The position numbers were made by a program, and so were the translations under genes. A model generated the notes under the pieces. That model was not told the origin of the DNA and searched no databases. It was given only the letters and a program-made list of their open reading frames with translations. From Ottelia alismoides (lineage: Eukaryota; Streptophyta; Magnoliopsida; Alismatales; Hydrocharitaceae): a stretch of 64,000 nt of DNA. Positions 1 to 11,245 of the stretch are shown here, in pieces. The stretch is from contig JAZKJV010000089.1 in the NCBI GenBank assembly GCA_037367405.1, forward strand, positions 494,883-558,882. The letters are read 5' to 3'. The first letter of the stretch is position 1. The number at the start of each line of letters is the position of its first letter.

Positions 1-70
1 AGGGAGGTAGACCGGCTGGAGTGAATGAGAGATCCACAAAGTCCGGATAGAATACGCTCCAGGGGTCCAT
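1..70 (-). CDS. Start of the internal reading frame of element F (partial)
   Basis: A minus-strand ATG at position 70 opens a frame that stays open for 23 codons to the window edge, beginning MDPWSVFYPD. It lies where gag begins in the related elements A and C, just past the leader, and C's gag also starts with a Met-Asp-Pro motif. I infer that this is the first part of F's gag or gag-like protein. Too little is present to name a domain, and chance cannot be excluded. Confidence 0.3.
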   Translation of the reverse strand, partial: MDPWSVFYPDFVDLSFTPAGLPP

Positions 71-1668
71 CTCAAAAAAGGAAACGATCAGGAGAGCACG
101 ATGGCCATGTCAAGCGAAGTGAAGGAAAGGCACAAATGCCCAGAGGCGATCTAGAACACACATAAACAATCACAAATAAAATGAAAACAAGACAAACCCC
201 TCAATTCACCTACTCAACTTGGTGAAGATCGCAAATGCCGTCTTTTTATCTTGTCTATTTTAGAGTTAGATGAGAAGTCCAAAAACTATGCAAATACTTA
301 GGGGGCTGAAATGGGATTTTGACACTAATCCTTAGTGTGTGCGCGAGCAATGTAAAACGAAGACAACGAGGGGATTACTCGCCCCAAGACAAGGTTTTTC
401 TTTTTAGTTGATTTTAGGGTCGAGTAATGTTAGCAATCCCAATTTTATTTGTTATCATTTTTTTGGATTTTTAATGAGAATGCACATGCCTATCTAGGAG
501 TCAATTCCTTTAAGCACCCAGGTGATCAAAATCAAAGGGAGATACGGAAAAGCAATGCAAGCGACAAACGATGATGAATGCTAAAGCATAAACGCTCACC
601 TTGCCTCCAGCACTCTACATGCAAGGATGCTCAACAGAATTGAAACCTAAACTACATGCAAATGCAAGTCGATGAAATCACCCTAAGATAAGAAACTGCA
701 ATTAATGTGAAGCACAGTTTTCAAAACGTTTTCTATAGGAGCATGCAATGGTGATTAATGTGTTTGGACCTAATACTATCGTCAAGCAGATCCTAAATAT
801 AAGGGCTCAATCACACAAAATAAATAAAACAAAATCGTGAAACAAAGGAAAAAATGATAAAAACTGCGACAAAATCGACGAGGCCCCCAAGGGAACAATC
901 CCTAGGGCACTGGACCTCGTGAGGTGTGGTAGAGTCCTGAGAGTCCTGTTTAAGTTACAAATCAATTGTCTCTCTCTCTCACTTAAATTACACAAAATGA
1001 TTACAATAAAATGAATGGAACTAAGTCTGCAAAATTTCTCTAAGTCTTCTTTGAGCTAGGTTGGCAGGCATAAGCCGATTTCACATGGGTGCTTAGGCGC
1101 CTAGGGTAGAGCGCCTCCATTGATCCGCGGTACCTCGCACGAAGTCAACAAAGAGAGGAGGTTAGACATCTCAACAAGATATATTAAAAATAAAGAAAAT
1201 AAGTGAAGCACACAAATTAGGCAAATAATCACAATCAACAAATCAGGGTTGTAAAAGTCTCCTGACTGGCCCGACTAGTAGGTCCGACTAATCTAGTCAG
1301 TGGGGTGGTCGACCGAGTACCGACTAGGTACACTAGTCGACCAATTTTTTACTTGGAGATACCATATTCTAACTTGTTTTGCATTTTTTATAAGCAAACT
1401 TATTATAATATGCTCAATGTTTTATTTAAATTCAATTACTTTTTTATTTTATCATGATAGTATAAAAATGTTCAAATCTAAGTAAATATATGTTTAAAAA
1501 TGAGTTATATATTTCAAATAATCATAAAATTCAAAACCGATTAAAGTCTGACTAAATCCGATTAGTCGTCCGACTGCCGATTAATCCTTAGTGAGTGACC
1601 CAATCGACCGAGTGCCGACTACCGACTTTTACAACCTTGCAACAAATAATCCCAACCTAAGTGTTGTT
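71..1668 (-). other. 5' leader of Athila-type element F (noncoding)
   Basis: This minus-strand leader lies between F's primer site and its presumed gag start. It aligns by eye with the leaders of A (28557-30154) and D (40573-41594): the block around 193-225 matches A near 28612-28640, the block at 359-425 matches A at 28975-29035, and the block at 680-800 matches D at 40870-41010. A hAT MITE (1244-1639) interrupts it near the primer site. The stretch from 369 to 390 contains the hairpin also found in A, B and C (stem GGGG/CCCC around a GA-rich loop). No gene is seen. Confidence 0.65.
1236..1647. mobile_element. hAT-type MITE with 8-bp target duplication (element 1244-1639)
   Basis: The element is 396 bp with 16-bp terminal inverted repeats, CAGGGTTGTAAAAGTC on the left and the complement of CAAGGTTGTAAAAGTC on the right (one mismatch). 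It is flanked by a perfect 8-bp direct repeat CAACAAAT at 1236-1243 and 1640-1647. Both ends are rich in short CCGACT/CCGATT subterminal motifs in both orientations, as is usual for hAT transposase binding regions. There is no transposase frame, so it is non-autonomous. It sits in the leader of F and is therefore younger than F. Confidence 0.9.
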
Positions 1669-1688
1669 GCTCCTCGGCAACATCGCCA
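1669..1688 (-). promoter_or_regulatory. Primer binding site of F, tRNA-Asp type, mutated
   Basis: Read on the minus strand, this stretch resembles the tRNA-Asp 3' end complement (TGGCGCCGTTGCCGGGGA) with a few changes. It sits two bases inside the LTR edge at 1691, as expected for an Athila-type element. It fixes F's orientation and LTR border. Confidence 0.7.
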
Positions 1689-1690
1689 TA

Positions 1691-4600
1691 TGTTGAACAG
1701 GGTTTTTCACGGGTCTAAAATACATCTCACACAAGGCGGAGACACAGTTGTTGTGGCGACCCACAAGAAACCCGATTCAGACAACAATTAACCCGCAACA
1801 AGTAAATCAAACAATGAAAAGCGGTGCAGAGTTTAAAATTATTATAACTCTACAAAAGATGTGTATAGTGAAAATAGTGTAGAGTGTCGAACACATGAAG
1901 CAAACAGGTAGATCGGGGCAAATCATTGCGCAAAAGTGAATGCGATGATTTGTCTATATATGCTATTTTTTTATGGGTTTTAATTTTATATTTTTTTAAT
2001 TTTAATTTTTATATTTTTATATTTATATATTTTGGTTTTTAATTTTCTGATTTTGTGTTTTCTTTTTATATTTTATATTTTTATATTTTTTCTTTTCTTT
2101 TAATTTATATATAAAGTAATATAAAGGATACATATGTACAAGAGAGGTAAGAGAGAGATAAAATTAGGTAAAATATCCACAATTCAGGAAATAAATTATT
2201 TTTGTACTTTTCATCATTTTCTAATGTTTTTGTGATTTTTATATATTTTTCTATTTTTTGGTATTTTTAAAGTCGAAAATAATAAAAACAGGGAATAAAA
2301 TATAAAACTGAAACTAAATTGGAGATAAAAAATATCAAATAGTAACCAAAATTCACCAAATTAATTTTATAATAAAGATATTAAAATAATAAAATTCAGA
2401 AACAAATATTATATTTTTGTGATTTTTTATGATTTTTGTATATTTTTTATAATGGTTTTTAGAGTTTTTCTGTTTTTAGGAGTTTTCTTTTATATTTTTT
2501 TAATGATTTTTGGTCTGGAACTTAAACATGCATAAATAAACAAAATATATAATTTTGGGAATTTTAGGATTTTATAGATGCATGAAATAATTACTAGAGA
2601 CAAAAAGAAAATACACACTAGTAGGGGTATTTCTGTAAATATTCAAAAGTCTGGGGGCCTGCGTGTAAATATCCCAGAAAATTATAACACATTAAATATA
2701 TTTCTGGACCAATTAGAAATAACCAAAAACCCAGGGTTATCACTGCAAAAAGACTAAACCCGCACATGACTGTCACATGCCTAGTAGGGATCTATACGTA
2801 ATTTTCCAAAACCTAGGGGCTGCTTTAAAAATTATCCAAAAATATAATAACTTAATTTAAAAGTTTCAGGGGCAAATCTAAAAATCCAAAACAACCGGGG
2901 TCCCCGCACAAAATACCCACCCCTCACATGCGCAAGTCACGTGAGGTGATGTGGTTGGGGACCAATTTGCAAATAATCAAACTACAGGGGTGTTTTGGCA
3001 AAATTACAAAATAAAAATAACGGCAGATGAAAGATGAGGTCTTGATTTTTAAATACAAAAATAACCGGGTAAGAAGTGCAAAATACCCATGCGCCTGGAC
3101 GATCGAACGACTGCAGAAGTGTTTGGGACTCGACCTAAATCCGACGACGGAGAGCGGCGATGGATGAACAGGGAAGAACCGCCGGTGAGGCGATCTTTCC
3201 CGCGCCCGATCAGCCTCTTCCGACGTTGCTTTGTGATCCAAAATGGCCGAGATTGATCCATATGCGGTCCCCTTCGTGCTGGCTGCTCCAAAAAGCTCTA
3301 GCGTCGGCTGGAGGATGCACGTGAGGGTGGCGGAGCTGACGAGCTCCAGGAGCCTTGACCGTGTACCAAAGTGAGCTCCAAGAGTGATTAAAGGAATGAG
3401 ACCTACAAAAAAGAGTGAAGGGAGTTGCGGGCAAACTGCCGCGACCCCACTGTGGGGTGGAATAGGTTGGGAACGGTGAAGAAGGAGCTCGCCAGAGCAA
3501 GCTTCAAAGAGGTGGTGGCAGAGGTGAACGAATGGCTAAAAAGCGAAATGAAGGATGTGGATTGAATCCTAAGGGTATAACAAATCTAAAAATGCACGAA
3601 AAACAAAGAAAATGTACCTCGAAGGCAGGTAGCGCCTGAGATAGGGTACCTCATGGTCGAGGATGGCCGGAGATGATGGAGCCACTCCTTGGCCCTCGCC
3701 TGGGCTCCGCTCGCAAGCTGGAGGAGGCCTGTCACCCCTCCGGTCCGGAGCAAGGTGAAGGAAGAGCAAGCTAGGGTCAAAAGAGGGTTCGAAAATGGAA
3801 GGGAAGCTCAGGTGGTTTTTGAATAGGATGCATGACATGGTGAGAAGAACGGGGCGTGGCGGACGATTCAACGATCCAAAGATCGGAAAGAACTCAAGGC
3901 GTGTATCATGGATACATGGTGATGAAAAGTCGTGAAGACTCCGACACGAGATGGTGAAAGATCGATGCTCGAAAAAAAATCATGAAAATGGCCAAAAAAC
4001 ACTGTCTGACACAAAGCCAATCCTCGGTCAAAGAGTTGACCGAGGTCAACCAAGGGAAGAATCTGGTTGGTCCACGTGGACCAACCAGAAAAAACGTTGG
4101 AAAAAAGATTTGTAAATTCCATTAAAAAGAATAAACGATTTTATTAATTTTAGGTTGTTAAATAAAAAATATTTATTATTTTATGAAGTATTTTATTATG
4201 ATTTTTATTTATTTTTTCGAGGTTTAGAATTATAAGTTACCTTTTATGAGCTATATATGTAATTTTATCTATATATTTTAATGTTTTATTTTTATTTTAT
4301 ATATTTAATTTTATTATTTTTGTTTATTATTTTATAAATTTATAACTTATTTTTATAAACTTAAATATATTTTTATTTTATTTTTCTGATATATTATATA
4401 TAATTAAATAAATAGATGTATTTATTGTATAAGTATACTTATTGGTATTATACCTATGTGTTTTGTATAAGTATTTTATTTTAATGATTTAATGATGTTT
4501 TTATTCTAGTTTTAATATGTACATATATTATAAATAATATTTACAAAATTATAAAAATATAAAATAATAAAAATATTGAATAATAAATAAAATGAATATT

Positions 4601-5241
4601 TTATTCGATATAAGTATACAATAGGGGTCCAAAACCTAACTTTCACATCGTAACTCAAATAAATATGAAATCACCTTCATTAAATAGCTTATTGAAAATT
4701 ATATAAAATTAAAGGTGATTTTGATACATTTCGTTTTTTCATTTTAGAGATACAGGTTTGGGAAGTTGGGATTTTGGAATCTTATTCAGATCATAACTTT
4801 TTATCTGTACATTATTTCTGGGTGATCAATTTGTTATTTTTCTATATTTAATTATCTATAACTTTATGTACAAAGTTTCTTTATTTGAAGTGTAAAAAGT
4901 GGAATTAAAAATAGGTCCCAAAAATAAAGGAAAATGAATAAAATAAAATAGAATTTTATTGGTCTTTTGGCCCTTATCTCCCCCTACTTTATTCCTTGTC
5001 GACCTTGTCATTGAGATGCCTAGGTCTCGGGATTTCGGGTCATAAATTATTTGCAATATTTTATTCTTTTTCTTTTCTTTTCTTTTTTCTATAATTTTGG
5101 ATTTAAAAACTATATTTTATACACATTTTGTACAGTAATGCATGAATGATAAACTGCCTAATATAAGCCTATTTACACGCATTTACTAGGGTTTTTAAGG
5201 CCAAAATGATAGAATAAAGATGTTGAAATGGAGATTCATCA
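1691..5241 (-). mobile_element. 5' LTR of Athila-type element F
   Basis: About 3.55 kb, beginning TGTTGAAC and ending GATTCATCA on the plus strand, next to the primer site at 1669-1688. It has the organisation seen in A, C and D: AT-rich flanks and a GC-rich centre (about 2900-4100) that holds the likely promoter. The open frames in the GC-rich part run on both strands and look like chance. The right edge at 5241 abuts copia leader sequence, so F was inserted into CpA; the other end of F lies outside the window, so its target duplication cannot be checked. Confidence 0.8.
4036..4088 (-). promoter_or_regulatory. W-box inverted pair and 26-bp G-box palindrome in the F LTR
   Basis: TTGACCGAGGTCAA at 4036-4049 places two W-box cores (TTGACC) head to head. 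It is followed at 4063-4088 by a perfect 26-bp palindrome centred on CCACGTGG, with arms that also contain CCAA motifs. The same order (W-box pair, then CGTGG and CCAAT-like motif) is present in the LTRs of A (18770-18803) and C (44772-44821). W-boxes bind WRKY factors and G-boxes bind bZIP/bHLH factors; a role in induced transcription of the element is my inference. Confidence 0.5.
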
Positions 5242-5439
5242 AAAGGTAAAGAGGAGATCCCAGTTCTTGCTAGAGATATAGCGGTAAGTAAATCTCTTGC
5301 TTTGAAAGTAATTAAGGGAATGGACTTTCAAAGTTGAAAAAGCAAGACTAATTTGATTAGAAATTACTTAATCAAATATTTTAAATTGAATATATAATTA
5401 TTTATATGTTTTAATATAATGCATTCTTAATTTCAGAAA
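5242..5439 (+). other. Leader of copia element CpA
   Basis: Noncoding sequence directly upstream of the CpA gag ATG. The CpA 5' LTR and primer site are not visible: the sequence to the left is the end of the F LTR. F therefore landed in CpA upstream of gag, and the rest of CpA's 5' end lies beyond the window or is lost. Confidence 0.6.
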
Positions 5440-6448
5440 ATGAAGTCCATGAACCCACTTAGCACGCTTCTGGAAGTCAATCAACTGACCAGACCAAATT
5501 ATTCGGATTGGATCCGAAATTTGGATCTTGTTCTTTCAGCTAAGCGCATATCTTATGTGCTGTCAAAGAAATTATAGACAGACCCAAAGGCTCCAGAGGA
5601 AATCAAACATAATGAAAAATATGAGGAAGATCATAATCTGGCGAGATGTTACATTCCGGGTTCATTGTCCAATGTGTTGCAGAAGCAACATGTGGAAATG
5701 GCCACTTGCCATGATATTATGATGAATCTGAGGGAAATGTTCGGTGATGTAAACCGTACACAACGTTATAATATAATGAGAGAACTTATTCGCTGCAAGA
5801 TGTAGGAGATGACCTCTGTTAGAGAGCATGTACTCAAAATATTTGGGTATCTTTCTGAATTGGAAACCCTAGGAGCTGACATGGACGCAGACATGCAAGA
5901 TGACTTTGTTCTGCTATCGCTCCCTAAGTCTTTCAACAACTTTGTTGTCACATTGCACATGAGCAAAGTTGATTTTTCTAACGCTGGGTTATTGGCTGCA
6001 TTCAAGTTTGCTGAAGACATAACGAGGAAGGATGGCCCCTCTAGCGGTGCAATGGTTGCACAAGTCAAAGGAAAGCATGGTCGGAAGCAAGGTTCTCAGA
6101 AGGGCCCGGTCCAGAAGATAAAGAAGAAGAGTCAAGGCATTGGATCATCTTCCAATGCATCCATGATGATAGCATCAAAGAAAACCGACGTTTGTCACCA
6201 CTGCAAGAAGCTAGGGCACTGGAAGCGCAATTGTCCGGAATATCTGAAGTCTGTCGACAAAGATAAAGCCCTTGCATGTATGAAATCTGCTTTCATAATT
6301 GAAACTAACTTTCTCGTTAGACGAGAAGGAAGTTGGGCTATTGATTCTGGTGCTCATATTCATGTATGCAATTTGTTGCATCTATTTTCATGAAACTAAG
6401 AATCTAGAAGAAGGGGAGATAGTCATCTAGATGGGATCTGATGCAAGT
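5440..6448 (+). pseudogene. Copia CpA gag and start of protease, interrupted
   Basis: The frame starts at ATG 5440 (MKSMNPLSTLLEVNQLTRPN), typical of plant copia Gag, which packages the element RNA. A CCHC zinc knuckle, CHHCKKLGHWKRNC, lies near 6193-6234, and the protease signature AIDSGA is at about 6337-6355. Two in-frame TAG stops (5575-5577 and 5803-5805) stand where related proteins have glutamine, and a stop at 6391-6393 with a shift follows the protease signature. The coding sequence is then split by element E and resumes at 11246 with VAAVTIG. Continuity across E is clear from the 5-bp duplication GTTGC. The copy cannot make intact Gag. Confidence 0.85.
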
Positions 6449-6453
6449 GTTGC

Positions 6454-9400
6454 TGTGAAACTCCGTACTTTTTTATTTTCCAAAAATCTGGAGAACTGTT
6501 GACATTCAAAAAATTTCAAATAATCAAGCCATTTTGTAGATCTTGTCGAGATCTTTCCTACGAACCCAAGAACATCCAATTCCGACATTCCTAGCTCAAG
6601 TTATCGTTGTTTTAATTATCATCGTCGGGACCCATATATGGATCCGAATTGGATCCGAATTGAGATTCATTTCACCTCTCCTTCTATAAATAGGAGATGG
6701 TAGGCGACTATCTAAAAACCCTATCCACCACCATCTTTCCCTCTCATTGGAGCAGCACCACCTTGGCTAGTTTAGTCGTCAGAGGGCTGTCATCGACGTC
6801 CGAGAATGTGCTCCGATCGAAGATCCACGACCACCATCGCGTAGGAGAGCTCGAGATCACTGTGGTCCATATCTCTGCACTACGATCGAGCGATGAAAAT
6901 AGCATTTCCGTGTGAGAAGAGATCCCGAGGGAACATCCTCGGAGGTAACGATAAATACCCCTCTCTTGTTGTTGGTTTCCATCCATAAATTCTTGAACAT
7001 CTCTAGAGTTTTATGTGTTATTGTAGCATGAGTAATATATTTTGTTGGTGCCATATTTCATGAATCATGTTTCATCATTAGTAATATCTCGATTCTTTTA
7101 GTGCCTTGACATAGATACAAATAAAACAAGATTTCCATAATGAAGTCCTACCCCTCTTCGTTGTTTGTTCAAACGGTTTTGTCTCTTCCATTATTTTTGA
7201 TATCCGTAGAGCCATATGATCCTTCTAGCATATCGTACGTGTATGGATAATTTGTTGGGTCTTATACACCATTACAATGTATAGATTATTACGTATACGT
7301 CGAGGGTCATCACATTTTGTTGTTGAATCGTGTTTGATAACTCTCTGGATTTTTATTTGAATGTTGAATCACTTCCTCTCAACACAACTACTCATATGCA
7401 CAATCGTTGGTAAGATTGCTCGGATCGGGTCATTAATCTCACCAGTCAAATTCATGGTGTGGTATATCCGTGGGTTTTATTATGATGATGATGTCCAATT
7501 GAGGACATAGCCAAAAAAAGGCAATACCTTGTGTACTATTCCTAGATACACGCTGATCCTATATCTTTTTGTTTATGAAACTTTAGTAAGTCCGTGGTTA
7601 ATTTAAGGTTAGATGCTATTTAAAATGAAATACTGTGTATTAAAATTCAAGTTCATATTCACGAATATCATCTATGACCTTAAATAATAGTTAAGCTCCT
7701 AGTAAAGATTTATGCTACAATGTCAATCTCATAGTGCTATTTTTTTATATAGTTGCTTTTGGTAAATTGGAGTATAAATCTAAACGACCGTTGGAATCTA
7801 TGGCAATACATTTAGCAGATGTGTAGACCCACTAGCCTTTCTATTTAGTTGATTTTATGATGCACATAATGGAGCGATAATGCCCTCTCGTCTTTGTAAG
7901 TTATAGCCGTAATGAGGGTATACATGTAACATGGTTAGAATTAAGACGAATGAAAAGATATTTGTTTTCATTTTTTAAATAGCAAAGTTTAAACTTAGAT
8001 TAAATATTGGGTCATACTTTTTATGTGTCAATTATCATATGATTGCTATACGGTATGGATAGATCTATGCATATAGTTTGTGAACAAATTCCTTAAGTGG
8101 TTAAAAAAAGAAAAAATTTTTATGCATCATCAGTAGGTTCCTTTCATCTTCTTCATACCTTTTCTTATATTGTCTGTCGTAGGATTTTAGACATCCGCGA
8201 GATAACATCTCGTCTATTAGTTATACACATTGAATATTTTGAAATTGATATCTTAATGAGTGATTAATATTGCAGTCAACTACTTAATTTTAATTTTTTG
8301 GTAAGTTTCACATGACGACAAAATAAGAAAATACATTCTAAGACATTACAATATCACGAATCATCTCTATATACGATGATTGTCGGTCCATTATCCTGGA
8401 ATTTGTCGTCTCCTAAATGAGTTTTCACATTAATCGGGTAGATGGAGTAAGGCGCCTTAAGGGATTATGCATGCATCCATGGGTCCCGGAGAGATGCCTT
8501 GAGGGTCACGACCCCAACGGACGAGTTGGGTGACACATTGCACCTAGCAGCCCCGTAGTATCTGAAGTTGCTCGACGGAGTAGGAAGGTGGCACGGTTGA
8601 CGTTCTTGGTTTTGCACTTATACACGATATTAAGACTCTGAATAAAAATTGATGTGACCGCATCAAATTCTATTTCAAGTAATAATATTGTAAGTGGTGT
8701 TCCAGGATGTCGTTTGAAGTTGGAGATTTGGGTTTGTGATCTTTTCCCTTTTCCAATTGAAAAGATGTCCTTAAAATTACTCAAGATGAATATCAAGTTC
8801 CCGCGTAGCGGAGGCCTGCGAGTCGCGTACTTGCGTGTGCTAAAATAATATGAAAATAGTTAATGATCAGATGTCAGTAATGGAAATTATATACCAGTGT
8901 GGACCCTAATCAACTTGTAGAAATATCAAGACCTTTGTAGTAGTACTGTAATGATTATTTAATCATTAAATAAGATCATTTGCTATGCGATCGATTGTGA
9001 ATTAGAATAACTTGATGTTTTTTTCTCAGTTCTACAATATATGCAATGATATTAGTTACAATTGAATACACATAACTTACTTACCCCTGCATCAGTTATT
9101 ATAATATTTGTCTCATTAATGGGCAATTGCTCATAACATTACCTTCGTGTGAATCCAACAGGTGTAGCTGAGCGACAGACGCAACAGTAGTGGTTTTGAG
9201 GAAATCGGATTTCCTACATTGTACTTGCACTATACAGGGTGTGTTCTACCTAGAGTAACTTATTTATTTCTGCATTATTTTACGTTTTATTTGAGAGACA
9301 TTGTAGTGAGATATTTGGAGAGCTTCTTTACAAAATTATAATTGTATGATGTACTTTGGATATGGACTTGATGATTATTGTTATCAATGAGAATGGATAT

Positions 9401-9571
9401 TATATTTTCTTTCCATTTTATATGATTCTCCCATTGTTATTTATTTTTCAAATGTTAATTTCCTGTGCATAAGATGGTTAGCTGAGTATCGCAGATTATG
9501 GGCGTATTTGGACAGTAGGTCCGACGCTCCCGTCTCATCGGTTTCGATAACTGGAAGGACAAAGCATCACT
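6454..9571 (+). repeat. 5' LTR of element E
   Basis: About 3.1 kb, from TGTGAAAC to GCATCACT (the last base differs from the CA end kept by the 3' copy). Positions 8783-9571 align with 10441-11240, differing at roughly one base in fifteen by eye, so E is not recent. No gene is seen inside; the small open frames are not conserved between the two LTR copies. Confidence 0.8.
6685..6692 (+). promoter_or_regulatory. TATA box of the E LTR
   Basis: TATAAATA about 230 bases into the 5' LTR, after a GC-poor upstream stretch and before a pyrimidine-rich region starting CCCTATCCACCACC. Position and sequence suit a core promoter for RNA polymerase II transcription of the element. Confidence 0.55.
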
Positions 9572-9573
9572 GA

Positions 9574-9585
9574 TGGTATCAGAGC
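9574..9585 (+). promoter_or_regulatory. Primer binding site of E (initiator tRNA-Met)
   Basis: TGGTATCAGAGC, complementary to the 3' end of plant initiator tRNA-Met, lies two bases after the 5' LTR. It marks the start of minus-strand DNA synthesis and confirms the LTR border. Confidence 0.85.
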
Positions 9586-9767
9586 TCGATACTCCATTCT
9601 CTCTTTTGCATATTAGAATATCAATGGGATTTGAAATATAAATATAATGACAAAGTCTTCCGACTTTGGCATTTGTTAAGGAGAATAATTCAAGTCTTGT
9701 TTAATATGTCCATTGTCCCTCTAGGTATGAAAATAATTTTCTAATGTAATGATTATGCATGGGAATC

Positions 9768-10440
9768 ATGTCGTCTCGTGTTGACCCTGATGTTGTACAG
9801 CAGTTGGCCTTACTAGTTCAGGCCATGCAGGGTATACAACAATGTCAGGAGGTATTGGAGCAAAGGCTCCTTCAGCATGATGACTCCTAGTATCAACCCT
9901 CTCGTGAGGATGAGGACAGTGTTCACCCTTCGGTGTCTTTGGACCCGAAAGGATCAGAGGACGTAGAGGCGTTGCAAAAATATTAGACGACTTACGCAGT
10001 ATATCAGAGGTCTAAGGTGCCACAATTCTTTGGCACCGGCACACCAGATGAGGCTGAATTGTGGAGAGATCAAGTATCCAAGGTTTTGCGGATGATCCAT
10101 GCTCCTGAAGAGTCTTGGCTTACATTCGTGCAATTTTCACTAGTAGGCTATACTGAACGTTGGTGGTACACCATCAAGAAACATCTGGAGGATCCCATAA
10201 CATGGAAGATATTTCTTGACGAGTTCCGTAGCCAGTTCTACCCTGATCACTGGGTTGAGGATCAGAGGAGGTTGTTTGCTAAACTGAAGCAGGGGTCAAT
10301 GACGGCCCAAGAGTATCTCATTCACTACACTGAACTCTCCCGCCACTCACCCGCAACTACTGCTTTTACATAAGTTTATTCATGGTTTGCGTGATGATGT
10401 GCAACATCAGCTATCTACATTGGATTTACATAAGTTACAT
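9768..10440 (+). pseudogene. Gypsy E gag, broken and 3'-truncated
   Basis: The frame opens at ATG 9768 (MSSRVDPDVV). After two in-frame TAG stops it continues as the gag core at 10017-10373, with PQFFGTGTPDEAELW near its start and WWYTIKKHLEDP and FLDEFRSQFYP further on, typical of the plant gypsy gag domain. A frameshift near 10370 leads to FIHGLRDDVQHQL, which fits the usual next segment. The sequence is cut at 10440, where it joins the middle of the 3' LTR. At least one TAG fits a CAG to TAG change. Not functional. Confidence 0.75.
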
Positions 10441-11240
10441 AAGATGAATATCAAGTTCCCACGTAGCGGAGGCCTGCGAGTCGCGTACTTGCTTGTGCTA
10501 AAATAATACGAAAAATGATTAATGATCGGATGCTGGTAATGGAAATTATATACCAGTGTGGACCCTAATTAACTTGTAGAAATATCAAGACCTTTGTAGT
10601 AGTACTCTAATAATTATTAAATCATTAAATAAGATCATTTGCTATGCGATCCAATGTGAATTAGAATAACTTAATGTTTTTTTTCTCAGTTTTACAATAT
10701 ATGCATATGACATTAGTTAGAGTTGAATACACATAACTTATTTACCCCTGCATTAGTTATTATAATATTTGTCTCATTACTGGGCAATTTCTCATAATGT
10801 TACCTTCGTGTGAATCCAACAGGTGTAGCTGAGCGACATACACAACAGTAGTGGTTTTGAGCAAATCGGATTTCCTACATCATACTTGCACTAGACATGG
10901 TGCGTTCTACTTAGAGTAACTTATTTATTTCTGCATTATTTTACGTTTTATTTGAGAGACATTGTAGTGAGATATTTGGAGAGCTTCTTCTACAAAATTA
11001 TAATTGTATGATGTATCTCATTATTTGGACATTGACTTGATGATTATTGTTATCAATGAGAATTGATATTACATTTTCTTTCCATTTTATATGATTCTCC
11101 CATTGTTATTTATTTTTCAAATGTTGATCTCATGTGCATAAGATGGTTTATTGAGTATCACAGATCATGGGCGTATTTGGACCGTAGGTCTGATGCTCCC
11201 GTCTCATCGATTTCGATAACCGGAAGGGCAGGGCATCACA
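10441..11240 (+). repeat. 3' LTR fragment of element E
   Basis: This fragment matches 8783-9571 of the 5' LTR through to the terminal CATCACA. Its left edge is joined directly to gag, so a single deletion removed pol and the first part of the 3' LTR. A short TACATAAG motif occurs twice beside the junction (10424-10445). Confidence 0.8.
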
Positions 11241-11245
11241 GTTGC

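Larger units (their letters stand above)
6449..11245 (+). mobile_element. Ty3/gypsy element E, internally deleted, in CpA
   Basis: The element spans 6454-11240 and begins TGTGAAACTCC and ends GGGCATCACA. It is flanked by GTTGC at 6449-6453 and 11241-11245, and removing it with one duplication rejoins the CpA protease region. It holds a full 5' LTR, a tRNA-iMet primer site, part of gag and a fragment of the 3' LTR. Protease, RT, RNase H, integrase, the polypurine tract and the first three quarters of the 3' LTR are missing. LTR size, primer site and gag suggest the Del/Tekay group, which I state with moderate certainty. Confidence 0.85.

Noticed and set aside
1300..1485. Small frame inside the first MITE
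   Set aside because: Lies between MITE ends in AT-rich filler; no similarity to transposase.
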